From NCBI GenBank assembly GCA_021805665.1, contig JAJZEV010000145.1, forward strand, positions 1 through 35,017: a DNA stretch of 35,017 nucleotides, in the 5' to 3' direction. The stretch's first letter is position 1, and every line of letters begins with the position of its first letter. Position numbers and translations under genes: made by a program. Positions 8,530-16,381 of the stretch are shown piece after piece. The notes beneath the pieces are model-generated. The model did not search any database and was not told the origin of the DNA. It saw only the letters and a list, made by a program, of their open reading frames with translations. This DNA is from Pseudomonadota bacterium (GTDB lineage Bacteria; Pseudomonadota; Alphaproteobacteria; Acetobacterales; Acetobacteraceae).

Positions 8530-9471
8530 TCAGCGGGCGACGAATAGCTGGCGCGTGTCGAACGATATCCAAACGTGCCGTCCGGCCAGCCAGTCGGCGC
8601 CCAGCAGCATATCGACGATGGGCGTCAGCCGGATCGGCGCCACCCATATCCGGGGCGAAACGGTTACATCGCCGCCCACCGCAAGCGCGCGGAACAAATG
8701 CCGGTGCATCGCAACCGATCGGGGCCCAAGGCCGCTGACCGTATCGGCCGGATCGGATGCCAGCGCCGCCGCGGTCAAGCCGAGTTTGAACATCCCGGGC
8801 GCACCCAGCAGGCTGGCGCTGGCACCGGTATCCAGCAACGCCCGCAGCGGCCGTCCATCCAGCGACACCGGCACGACGATGGCCGTATCAGTCGGCATCG
8901 CCGCCGGTATCGCGGCATAATCGCCGGTCCACGGCAGAAACCGCCCGGAACAGCCGGACACCCGGTACAGCAGCAGGCGCCGCCCCGGCACGTCCAGATC
9001 CAGGTCGAACACCGACAGGAAATCCCGCCCCAGCAGACCGTCGATGACCGCATCGCCAGCCCGCGCGCCCGGCAGGACCCCCACCGTCAGACTGTTGTCA
9101 TGCGTCAGCGTCCGCCGCACCAGCGGCACGCCGCCCAGGCCGATGCTGGCGGGATCGGCGTTGGGGCTGCTTTGCACGCCGCCGACCCCGTTCATAACCG
9201 TCCCGACCCATTGGTCCCGCACCAGACCAAGCCGCCCGACAGCCTCCCGGGTCACCACCGAACGCTGGGCGCCCGTGTCCAGGATGAAGGTCGCGACATT
9301 GCCGTTCACCTCCAGCGGCACGGTCATGACGCCCCCGCTACCGCCCAGCGGCACCTCGGCCGCCCGCTGGGCGACACAGGCCGCATGGCCACCCGACGCC
9401 ATCGCCATCAATACCAGGATCGCGGCCAGGAATTGTCGAAACCATGCGGTATCGTTAATCAACCTCTGCAT
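8530..9471 (-). CDS. Secreted retropepsin-like aspartic protease with two DTG half-domains
   Basis: A 313-residue protein with a signal peptide (hydrophobic stretch about 12-26, cleavage near GHAA at residue 30). It contains two aspartic-protease catalytic motifs, ILDTGAQ (Asp65) and LLDTGAS (Asp214), each followed by the second half of a retropepsin fold: IDGLLGRDFL at 143-152 and VDMLLGADWL near the C-terminus. Bacterial proteins of this type usually carry one retropepsin-like unit that dimerises. Here a tandem copy could form the active site within one chain. The start at 9471 gives the signal peptide directly. The frame is open 67 codons further upstream, but that would run into the ChrA gene. 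Its ATG shares the CATG palindrome with the divergent ChrA start. Likely periplasmic; target unknown. Confidence 0.8.
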   Translation of the reverse strand: MQRLINDTAWFRQFLAAILVLMAMASGGHAACVAQRAAEVPLGGSGGVMTVPLEVNGNVATFILDTGAQRSVVTREAVGRLGLVRDQWVGTVMNGVGGVQSSPNADPASIGLGGVPLVRRTLTHDNSLTVGVLPGARAGDAVIDGLLGRDFLSVFDLDLDVPGRRLLLYRVSGCSGRFLPWTGDYAAIPAAMPTDTAIVVPVSLDGRPLRALLDTGASASLLGAPGMFKLGLTAAALASDPADTVSGLGPRSVAMHRHLFRALAVGGDVTVSPRIWVAPIRLTPIVDMLLGADWLAGRHVWISFDTRQLFVAR

Positions 9472-10015
9472 GTCCGAAACGCGCCCCGCCCCCACCGTAT
9501 TCGATCTGTTCGCCGGCTTCTTCACCGTCGGAGTCCTTGGCTTCGGCGGCGTCCTCCCCTGGGCTCGGCGTATGATCGTCGATCGCCGCCAATGGCTCAC
9601 CCAGCCGGAGTTTACCGAGATGCTGGGTTTGTGCCAGTTTCTGCCCGGCGGCAACATCATGAATGTCACCATAGCCCTCGGGTCCCGGTTTCAGGGGGTC
9701 GCGGGCGCCGTGGCCTCGTTGCTGGGGCTGATGACGGCGCCGGTCGCCATCGTAATCGTCCTGGGCATCGTCTATGGCCGGTATGCCGACTATCCGCCGG
9801 TGCATCGGGCATTCGTCGGGCTGTCGGCGGCGGCGGCGGCCTATATGCTCAGCACCGCGTGGAAAATCGCCTCGCCGTTGCGGGGGCGGCCCCTGGCCAT
9901 CGCGGTCGCCGCCTGCACCTTCGTTGCCATCGCCGTGCTGCGGCTGCCGTTGCAGGCCGCGATGCCAGTGCTGGCAATCGCTTCCACCTTGTTGCTGTGG
10001 CGGTTCCCGGCATGA
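9470..10015 (+). CDS. chrA: Short-chain chromate transporter family protein, first of a pair
   Basis: A 181-residue membrane protein with four to six predicted helices. It shows the ChrA (CHR superfamily) signature: FFTVGVLGFGG followed by the LCQFLPGGNIMN motif near residues 54-65. Short-chain CHR proteins normally occur as two adjacent genes whose products together equal one long ChrA and export chromate or another oxyanion across the inner membrane. The partner follows with a 4-base ATGA overlap. The ATG at 9470 is the only start that keeps the conserved N-terminal helix without long overlap into the divergent protease gene, and it has no recognisable Shine-Dalgarno. Chromate as the real substrate is not shown by the sequence. 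Confidence 0.85.
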   Translation: MSETRPAPTVFDLFAGFFTVGVLGFGGVLPWARRMIVDRRQWLTQPEFTEMLGLCQFLPGGNIMNVTIALGSRFQGVAGAVASLLGLMTAPVAIVIVLGIVYGRYADYPPVHRAFVGLSAAAAAYMLSTAWKIASPLRGRPLAIAVAACTFVAIAVLRLPLQAAMPVLAIASTLLLWRFPA

Positions 10016-10536
10016 GCAATCTCGCCGAACTCGCCGCGGTGTACGGGCAGCTTTCGCTGCTGGCGTTCGGCGGTGCCAACGCGATCGTCCCCGAAATGCA
10101 GCGTCAGGTGGTGGACGTTCACCACTGGATGAGCGCACATGAATTTGCCGCGCTGTTCGCCCTGGCGCAGGCGGCACCCGGCCCGAACATGATGGTGGTC
10201 AGCCTGGTCGGCTGGCGGGTCGCCGGCTTTTGGGGCGCCCTTGTCACCACCGCCGCGGTGACGACGCCCTCCTCGATCCTGACCTTGCTGGTCAGCGGGA
10301 TCTGGTACCGGTTCAAGGATGCACCCTGGCGGAAAGCCGTTCAGGCCGGCCTGCAACCGGTGACGGCCGGGTTGATCATGGCCAGCGCGGCCCTGCTGAT
10401 CCAGTCCACTGCCGTGGACTGGACCGCGGCGGCGGTCACGGTGGTAACGGCGGCGCTGTTCATCTTCACCAAATTGCATCCGCTGGCCATTCTGGCGGCG
10501 GCAGCTGCCGCGGGCGCCGCGGGCCTGGTGGGATAG
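10012..10536 (+). CDS. chrA: Short-chain chromate transporter family protein, second of a pair
   Basis: A 174-residue membrane protein homologous to its upstream neighbour: LSLLAFGGANAIVPEM near the start and LAQAAPGPNMMVV near residue 52-64, the PGP motif of ChrA. The ATG overlaps the preceding stop (ATGA), so the halves are co-translated and probably form an antiparallel heterodimer, as proposed for paired short CHR proteins. The tail is alanine-rich and hydrophobic. Oxyanion export is expected from the family, but the substrate is unproven. Confidence 0.85.
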   Translation: MSNLAELAAVYGQLSLLAFGGANAIVPEMQRQVVDVHHWMSAHEFAALFALAQAAPGPNMMVVSLVGWRVAGFWGALVTTAAVTTPSSILTLLVSGIWYRFKDAPWRKAVQAGLQPVTAGLIMASAALLIQSTAVDWTAAAVTVVTAALFIFTKLHPLAILAAAAAAGAAGLVG

Positions 10537-10555
10537 ACGATTCAGCCCATCCCAC
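10528..10555. terminator. Inverted repeat between convergent genes, weak terminator candidate
   Basis: GTGGGAT (10528-10534) and ATCCCAC (10549-10555) form a 7-bp stem with a 14-base loop, overlapping the stop of the second ChrA gene and facing the end of the DUF2189 gene. There is no T tract, so the terminator call is tentative. Confidence 0.3.
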
Positions 10556-10569
10556 AGGGCGTCCCCAAT

Positions 10570-11418
10570 CTACGTGGAAACCGCCCGTCGGTATAAATGC
10601 CAGGTCGCATGTCCGAACACCGGCACAACAAATACCAGTCCAAGTAAAAGCGGCAACGACCCGGCCACCAGGCCAGCGGCGATGAATATCCCCCATGTCC
10701 CGATCACGATCGGATTGCGCGCCACCACACGAAGCGACGTACGGATTGCCATTTCCAGCGACACATTCCGGTCCAGCATCATCGGGAACGACACCACGCT
10801 GATCGCGAGAGCAACGGCCGCGAATACGAATCCGATCCCAATGCCAGCCACCATCATCGTCAACCCGGCACGGGTGTGCAGAACGTCGTGCGCGAACGCG
10901 TACAGCGAAGCCGGCGGCTTGGGTCCAAGCGTCAAATCATAAACCGCGTTGGACAGCACCAGCCAAAACATCAACATGACCAGAAGGATAAACCCAAGCA
11001 GCGCGATCCCGCCGATAGCAGGCGAGCGGAACACGGTAAACGCGTCGGCCCAGCCAGCCGACAAGCCCAGTTCCCGCCGTCTGCTCATTTCCGTCAGACC
11101 CACGCCGGCCAGCGGCCCGACCAGCGCGAAGCCCGAGGCCAGCGGAAACACCAGTGGCAACAACTGGTAGCCAAACGCCAGTCGCGCCAACAACAGCCCG
11201 ACAAGGGGATAAATCAGGCACAGAAAAATCACGTCGGTCCGGGACGCACCGAAATCCCCGGCCCCGCGCGCCAGTGCCCAGCGCAGATCGGAAAGCCCGA
11301 TCCTGTGGATCACAACCGGCGAGGACCTGGTCACCGCCCAATCCGGCCGCACCGTCGTCACCGTTTGATAGGCCCGGGTCAGCATGTCCGCGCCCCAGCC
11401 GGGTGGTGTCCTGATCAT
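10570..11418 (-). CDS. DUF2189 family membrane protein
   Basis: A 282-residue protein with about six hydrophobic segments. The C-terminal half carries the DUF2189 pattern: MMLDRNVSLEMAIRTSLRVV, then ARNPIVIGTWG, and GHATWHLYRR at the end. A GAGGAG Shine-Dalgarno lies eight bases before the ATG at 11418. The family is common in alphaproteobacteria and has no established function. The gene converges on the ChrA pair and diverges from the hydantoinase operon, with 188 bases between the two starts that must hold both promoters. Confidence 0.85.
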   Translation of the reverse strand: MIRTPPGWGADMLTRAYQTVTTVRPDWAVTRSSPVVIHRIGLSDLRWALARGAGDFGASRTDVIFLCLIYPLVGLLLARLAFGYQLLPLVFPLASGFALVGPLAGVGLTEMSRRRELGLSAGWADAFTVFRSPAIGGIALLGFILLVMLMFWLVLSNAVYDLTLGPKPPASLYAFAHDVLHTRAGLTMMVAGIGIGFVFAAVALAISVVSFPMMLDRNVSLEMAIRTSLRVVARNPIVIGTWGIFIAAGLVAGSLPLLLGLVFVVPVFGHATWHLYRRAVST

Positions 11419-11606
11419 CGCGGCATCTCCTCTGAACTTTCATTCCCGAGGGCGCGCGGCCCGTCATGCGCTACCGATCTGGCGGACGAACAGAGTCGCG
11501 GCCATGGCATTCGCTTATCATGTGCCTGTTTCCGCTTTTCGTGCGATCACGACTCCGCGACCAGCGCCGGCTTTCCCAACTGGCCCGAATGCGTCACGAT
11601 CCCCGC

Positions 11607-13238
11607 ATGACGGACCCGATCACCATCGCCGTGCTGCAAAACCGCCTGAGCGCCATCGCCGAGGAGATGGGCGAGGCCATGTTGCGCACCGCCTATTCGC
11701 AGATCCTGAACTCCTCGCGCGACTTCTCCATTGCGCTGATCGACGCGCGCTGCCGGCTGGTGGCGCAGGCAGACCATATTCCGGTTCATGTCGGCGCGAT
11801 GCCCTGGGCGGCGAAAGCCTTGTCGGAACGCTTCCCCGATCCGTCGCCCGGCGATGTGTATCTGCTGAACGACCCGTATCGCGGCGGATCCCACCTGCCC
11901 GACCTGACGATCTTCGTTCCAGTCTTTACCGGCGCGACCCTGATGTTCTGGTCGGTGGTCCGCGCCCATCACTCCGACATCGGCGGCGCGACGCACGGCG
12001 CATACAACCCCGCCGCGACGGAAATCTGGCACGAGGGCCTGCGCCTGCCGCCGATGCGGCTGACCGAGAACGGCGTGCTGCGCGAAGACCTGCTGGAAAT
12101 GCTGGCCCTGAACGTCCGTCACCCCCGCGACTTCCGTGGCGACCTCGCCGCCCAAATCGGATCCGCTCGGTTGGGCGAGCAACGCCTGAACACCGTCATC
12201 GGGGAATTCGGCCCCGAAACCCTGTCCGCCTCGATCGAGGCGATGCTGGACGCCGCCGAACGCCACGCGCGACACATCGTTGCGGAATGGGCGGACGGAG
12301 AATACCGCGGCGAAGCGCTGCTGGACGACGACGGCTTCGGCAAGACCGACATCGCCATCCGGGCGGTTGTGACCAAGCGCGGCAGCGATATCGTGGTCGA
12401 TCTGACGGAGTCGGACCCGCAGGTTACCGGGTTCGTCAACTCGTCCTACGCCAACACCCGATCGGCGGTGGCGATGGCGTTCGCCTTCATGCTCGATCCC
12501 GATATCGCCAAGAACGACGGCGCGTTTCGGCCGCTGACGGTAAAGCTGAAGGAAGGCACCATCGTCTGGGCGCACGAGGGCGCGCCGGTGACGATGTGTA
12601 CCAGCCACTGCTCCAACGAAATCGTCGAGGCGATCATCGTCGCACTGGCCCGGGCCGCGCCCGAACGGGCCATGGGCGGTTGGGGCCGGCGGTTGCGGAT
12701 CGCGCTGAACGGCACCGATCCGCGCACAGGCCGCCGATTCATCTGGCACATGTTCCAGGCCCGTCCCGGCGGCGGCGGTTCCGCGGCTGGCGATGGGTAT
12801 TCGACAATCGGCGAGTGGCATTCCGCCGGGGGGATCAAGTTCGGCAGCATCGAGGTGGCTGAAACCCGCTTCCCGCTGGTATTCGAAACCCACGAATACC
12901 GGCTTGGATCGGGCGGCGCCGGCCTGCATCGGGGCGGCGACGGCGGCGATATGCGGCTGCGGGTCGAAGCCGCCGGGACAACGAAGGCGAACACCGCCGG
13001 GGAGGGCGTGGTGCATGGCGCCCGCGGCATCAACGGTGGCGAGGACGGCGCGCCGCATGACTACACGTTGTTGGCGCCCGGTTCGGCGCCCCGGAAGCTG
13101 AAAAGCAAGGAGATCGACGTGCCGGTTCCCTCCGGCAGCGTGATCCACGTGCTGTCCGGCGGCGGTGGCGGCTGGGGCGTGCCGGCGCAGGCCAATGCCA
13201 CCGGATCGGCGTTGTCGCAGCCGTTGTTGCCCACATGA
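11607..13238 (+). CDS. hyuB: Hydantoinase B / 5-oxoprolinase family, B subunit
   Basis: A 543-residue protein of normal length for HyuB. It has the N-terminal ILQNRL-like pattern (IAVLQNRLSAIAEEMG), AMLRTAYSQILNSSRDFS, NDPYRGGSHLPDL, RAHHSDIGGATHG and, near the C-terminus, the Gly-rich LSGGGGGWG. With the A subunit it forms an ATP-dependent cytoplasmic amidohydrolase that opens hydantoin-like or 5-oxoproline rings; some relatives carboxylate acetone or acetophenone. I chose the ATG at 11607 because family members begin close to MTDPITIAVLQ. An in-frame ATG at 11589 is possible. Neither has a clear Shine-Dalgarno. The B gene precedes the A gene here, overlapping it by four bases. Substrate unknown. 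Confidence 0.88.
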   Translation: MTDPITIAVLQNRLSAIAEEMGEAMLRTAYSQILNSSRDFSIALIDARCRLVAQADHIPVHVGAMPWAAKALSERFPDPSPGDVYLLNDPYRGGSHLPDLTIFVPVFTGATLMFWSVVRAHHSDIGGATHGAYNPAATEIWHEGLRLPPMRLTENGVLREDLLEMLALNVRHPRDFRGDLAAQIGSARLGEQRLNTVIGEFGPETLSASIEAMLDAAERHARHIVAEWADGEYRGEALLDDDGFGKTDIAIRAVVTKRGSDIVVDLTESDPQVTGFVNSSYANTRSAVAMAFAFMLDPDIAKNDGAFRPLTVKLKEGTIVWAHEGAPVTMCTSHCSNEIVEAIIVALARAAPERAMGGWGRRLRIALNGTDPRTGRRFIWHMFQARPGGGGSAAGDGYSTIGEWHSAGGIKFGSIEVAETRFPLVFETHEYRLGSGGAGLHRGGDGGDMRLRVEAAGTTKANTAGEGVVHGARGINGGEDGAPHDYTLLAPGSAPRKLKSKEIDVPVPSGSVIHVLSGGGGGWGVPAQANATGSALSQPLLPT

Positions 13239-15289
13239 TCTGCAGCATCGGCATCGACGTCGGGGGCACCTTCACCGACATCGTCGTCTCCGTCGCCGGC
13301 GGCGGGACCATCGTCGCCAAGGCCTCCACCACCCCGGCGGACCAATCGGACGGCGTACTGAACGGGATCGCACTGGCCGCCGAACGCCTGGGTCTGACCG
13401 TGGCCGATCTGCTGGGTTCTGCCGCCCGGATTGTGCATGGCACCACCGTCGCCACCAATGCGTTGCTGGAGGGCAAGGTCGCCCGCACCGGCATGCTGAC
13501 CACCACCGGGCATCGCGATGTGATCGAAATGCGCGAGGGTCTGAAGCCCGACCGCTACAACCTGCGCATGACTCCGCCCCGGCCGTTGGTGCCCCGCGCG
13601 CTGCGCCTGCCGGTCACGGAACGCATCCGAGCGGATGGATCGGTCGAAATCCCGCTGGATACCGCATCGCTTGACGCGGCGATCGGGATATTGCGCGATG
13701 CCGGTGTTCAGTCTGTTGCCGTCTGCTTCCTGCATTCCTGGCGGAACCCGGCGCACGAACGCAAGGCCGCCGCCGCGATCCGTGCCAGGCTGCCCGGCGT
13801 TTACGTGACCACGTCGTCAGAAGTCCTGCCGCAGATCAAGGAATTCGAGCGTTTCTCCACCGCCGTCGCCAATGCCGCCGTCGGACCGGTGATCGAACAC
13901 TATCTTGGCCGCCTGCAATCCCGCCTGCGCGGCGCGGGGTATGACGGCGAGCTTCTGGTGATCCTGTCGCATGGCGGCGTCGCATCGGTTGCCGAGGCGA
14001 TCCGCCTTGCCGCCGGCACCGCATTGTCCGGGCCGGCGGGCGGTGTGGCGGCGGCGGTCGCGCTGGTGCGGGACGGGTTGTCGCCGGATGTCATTGGTTT
14101 CGATATGGGCGGCACGTCCACCGACATTGCCGTGGTGCGTAACGGGCAGCCGACCCTGTCGGGCGACAAGGCCATTGGCGGTTCACGGATTGCCTTACCC
14201 AGCCTGGATATCGTGACGCTGGGGGCTGGCGGCGGGTCGATCGGCAAGCTGGACCGGTCGGGCCTGCTGGCCGTCGGCCCGGAAAGCGCGGGCGCGGTAC
14301 CCGGACCGGCCTGCTATGGCCAGGGCGGTTCGGGCGCCACCGTGACCGACGCCAACCTGGTGCTTGGCTACCTCGACCCGGCCAATTTCCTGGGCGGACG
14401 CCGCCGGCTGGACTTGGACGCGGCGACCGCGGTGGTGGCAAGACTCGCTGCCGATCTGGGGATCGAAACCGCCGAGGCCGCGGCCGGAATCCACCGTGTG
14501 GTGAACAGCCGAATGGCGGATGGGGTCCGCATCGCGACGGTGCGCCGCGGCGTCGATCCGCGCCGGTTTACCCTGCTGGCATTCGGCGGCGCCGCCGGCC
14601 TGCATGTCACCGCCGTGGCCGCCGAACTGGGCATCGCCCGCATCGCCGTGCCCGTCGCGGCATCGGTCCTGTCGGCCTGGGGCATGCTGAAAACCGATCC
14701 GCGGGTCGAACTCAGCCGCGGCCAGGGCCAGTCGGGCAACCTGGACACAACCGGACTCCGATCCGCCTTCGCCGCGATGGAGGAAGAAGGCCGCGCTCGG
14801 TTGGCATGGTTCGATGGCGAGGTCGCCCTGCGCCGCTCCGCCGACATGCGCTATGGGGAGCAGGTGTTCGAAATCGCGGTCCCGCTGGACGGCCTGGACT
14901 TGGAGTCCCCCACCCTGGCCACCGATTTAGCCGATCGCTTTCACGCGGCGCACGAAGCCCTCTACACCTATGCGCTGCGCGATCAGGAGGTTGTTCTGGT
15001 CAACGCCCGCCTGTCGGTCATCGGCCGCCTGCCGCCGGTGGAACGCGGTGCGGCCGATACCGCCACGGCCGACGCGGCGCCCAAGGCCCGTCGCCGCATA
15101 TTCCTGGGCGACTGGATCGACGTGCCGGTCTTCGACTTCGGGGCCGTTTCCGAAAAGCAACGGATTTTGGGACCGGCGCTGGTCGAATCCGATACCACAA
15201 CCGTGCTGCTGCGTCCCGGCGACACCGCCTGCCTCGACAACAGGGGCTGGCTGGACGTCGCGATTGACCGCCGGCCCGGGCCGGCGTAA
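13235..15289 (+). CDS. hyuA: Hydantoinase A / 5-oxoprolinase family, A subunit
   Basis: A 684-residue protein of the ASKHA-fold HyuA family, the ATP-binding partner of HyuB. Diagnostic segments are GIDVGGTFTDIVV at the N-terminus (phosphate 1 loop), HGTTVATNALLEGK near residue 70, LSGPAGGV near 265, GFDMGGTSTDIAVV near 288 (phosphate 2), GGGSIGKLD near 330, and FGGAAGLH near 450. The ATG overlaps the hyuB stop as ATGA, so the subunits are coupled. The next gene starts 24 bases after its stop behind a strong Shine-Dalgarno, and appears to belong to the same operon. The ring substrate is undetermined. Confidence 0.9.
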   Translation: MICSIGIDVGGTFTDIVVSVAGGGTIVAKASTTPADQSDGVLNGIALAAERLGLTVADLLGSAARIVHGTTVATNALLEGKVARTGMLTTTGHRDVIEMREGLKPDRYNLRMTPPRPLVPRALRLPVTERIRADGSVEIPLDTASLDAAIGILRDAGVQSVAVCFLHSWRNPAHERKAAAAIRARLPGVYVTTSSEVLPQIKEFERFSTAVANAAVGPVIEHYLGRLQSRLRGAGYDGELLVILSHGGVASVAEAIRLAAGTALSGPAGGVAAAVALVRDGLSPDVIGFDMGGTSTDIAVVRNGQPTLSGDKAIGGSRIALPSLDIVTLGAGGGSIGKLDRSGLLAVGPESAGAVPGPACYGQGGSGATVTDANLVLGYLDPANFLGGRRRLDLDAATAVVARLAADLGIETAEAAAGIHRVVNSRMADGVRIATVRRGVDPRRFTLLAFGGAAGLHVTAVAAELGIARIAVPVAASVLSAWGMLKTDPRVELSRGQGQSGNLDTTGLRSAFAAMEEEGRARLAWFDGEVALRRSADMRYGEQVFEIAVPLDGLDLESPTLATDLADRFHAAHEALYTYALRDQEVVLVNARLSVIGRLPPVERGAADTATADAAPKARRRIFLGDWIDVPVFDFGAVSEKQRILGPALVESDTTTVLLRPGDTACLDNRGWLDVAIDRRPGPA

Positions 15290-15299
15290 CAGCGAAGGC

Positions 15300-15305
15300 A
15301 GGAGG
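15300..15305 (+). promoter_or_regulatory. Strong Shine-Dalgarno for the glutaredoxin-DinB gene
   Basis: AGGAGG, eight bases before the ATG at 15314. It is one of the best ribosome binding sites in the window. It decides the start, since the only other candidate, an internal GTG at 15422, has none. Translation beginning here must pass the in-frame TGA at 15356. Confidence 0.85.
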
Positions 15306-15313
15306 TCGAAGCG

Positions 15314-16078
15314 ATGCAAGGCGACACCGCACTGAATGTCTTTTGGCAGCCCGGATGAACGAGCTGCCTGAAACTTAAAGAGTTTCTCTCGGTCCGTGCG
15401 ATCGGGTTCAAGTCCATCAATGTGCTGACCGACCCTGACGGGGCCGATGAACTGCGCCGCCTGGGTGCGCGCTCCGTTCCCGTGCTGTCGCGCGGCGACA
15501 ACTGGATATTCGCCCAGAATCTAGGCCATGTGGTAAGGTTCCTCGGGCTGAATGAAACAACCGGCCCGGTGCTGCCGCCTGCGCGGTTGATGGAACGGCT
15601 GGACCTGTTCGTCCGGACCGCGATCCGGATCGTCCCGCAAATGCCCGACGCGCTGCTGAGCCAGGAGGTTCCGGGACGGCCGCGCAGCTATCTGGCGCTG
15701 GCGCACCACCTGTTCCGCATCCCCGAAAGCATTCAGGAGGTCGCGGCCGGCGCGATGCTGACCAATGGGATGCTGACCGACGGACCACCGCCGGACATGA
15801 ACACAAGTGCGGCACTGGGCGCCTACGGTCAGCGTGTCCTCACAGCGATGAATACATGGTGGGACGCGAAACCCGATAAATCCGGCCGCGAGACGGTGCA
15901 AACCTATTACGGCCCGCAGCTTCTGCACGAACTGCAAGAGCGCATGACCTGGCATTGCGGCCAGCATGTGCGGCAGTGGTTCATGCTGCTGGAAATGGCC
16001 GGGATCCAGCCCGTTGTCACACTGAACGCCGCGGCCTTCGCCGGATTGCCGATGCCCGCGAGCGTTTGGGACGGTTAG
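15314..16078 (+). CDS. Probable selenoprotein: glutaredoxin-like domain fused to DinB domain, in-frame TGA at codon 15
   Basis: Read through the TGA, this gives 254 residues. Residues 1-14 form the first strand (LNVFWQPG), followed by TGA15-Thr-Ser-Cys18, a helix (LKLKEFL), and RSVPVL with the cis-proline at Pro56. This is a complete glutaredoxin/thioredoxin fold whose CxxC has TGA for the first, catalytic Cys. Residues about 90-254 are a DinB-like four-helix domain with His131/His132 and a terminal HCGQH (His214, His218), the usual metal triad. DinB-fold proteins include thiol-dependent transferases and isomerases. The frame is otherwise undamaged and codon use is normal, which fits selenocysteine insertion better than decay. 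The gene lies 24 bases after hyuA and is probably co-transcribed with it. A recent nonsense mutation or sequencing error remains possible. Exact reaction unknown. Confidence 0.75.
15356..15358 (+). other. Candidate selenocysteine codon (UGA)
   Basis: The TGA is in frame with both the strong upstream start at 15314 and the long downstream frame ending at 16078. It occupies the N-terminal cysteine of a CxxC redox motif, giving U-T-S-C, the position most often taken by selenocysteine in thioredoxin-fold selenoproteins. A single-base change (TGC to TGA) separates it from an ordinary cysteine form. Confidence 0.7.
15360..15391 (+). promoter_or_regulatory. Candidate bacterial SECIS stem-loop after the UGA
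   Basis: Starting two bases after the TGA, CGAG (15360-15363) pairs with CTCG (15388-15391). After an asymmetric internal loop (six bases against one), GAAACT (15370-15375) pairs perfectly with AGTTTC (15381-15386), closing a five-base loop TAAAG. The apical loop begins 17 bases after the TGA, inside the distance range described for bacterial SECIS elements. The usual G in the first two loop positions is missing (the only loop G is last), so the match to the known consensus is partial. Confidence 0.5.
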
Positions 16079-16381
16079 CAGCCGGAGTCCGGCCACCCCG
16101 CTGCCAGCGGCTTCCTGCAACCGACCCAATATTGAAACACTGGCCTTTCACCGTCGTGACGGCAAAGGGCTGCCATCCACGCTTTCCGCGGGACAATGTC
16201 ACCAAGGCCGCGCCTTCGGGCAAAACATTCGCCCATTTTGCCCCGTCCGCGGCGCGATTTGACCCATCCGGCGGTGGATTCAAAACCGCCACCGGCATCT
16301 GAACATTTGTAAATTGTCACTTTTCGTTCATCCGGCGCTGGTACAATGTGCCGACCGACTTTGCCCCGGGATACGCACTGA
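16079..16381 (+). other. Intergenic region before the RND efflux operon
   Basis: These 303 bases hold no convincing gene. A hairpin at 16144-16168 (CCTTT with AAAGG, continued by CCGT with ACGG) could end the hyuB-hyuA-selenoprotein transcript, though no T tract follows. A second stem, GGCGGT (16270-16275) with ACCGCC (16285-16290), sits about 92 bases before the adaptor start. A TACAAT at 16342-16347 resembles a -10 box, but the nearest TTGTCA (16314-16319) is 22 bases away, too far for a standard promoter. The efflux operon promoter should lie here, but I cannot place it. Confidence 0.4.

Noticed and set aside
15356..15358. Pseudogene explanation for the TGA
   Set aside because: Not fully excluded, but a single stop exactly at the catalytic Cys with a clean frame before and after, intact motifs and a strong ribosome site makes decay the less likely reading.
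15422..16078. A 218-codon frame beginning at an internal GTG as a stand-alone gene
   Set aside because: It has no ribosome binding site, starts in the middle of a glutaredoxin fold, and the strong upstream start at 15314 is in the same frame across the TGA.
16314..16347. TTGTCA and TACAAT as a sigma70 promoter of the efflux operon
   Set aside because: The 22-base spacer is outside the normal 16-18 range; only the -10-like element is noted.
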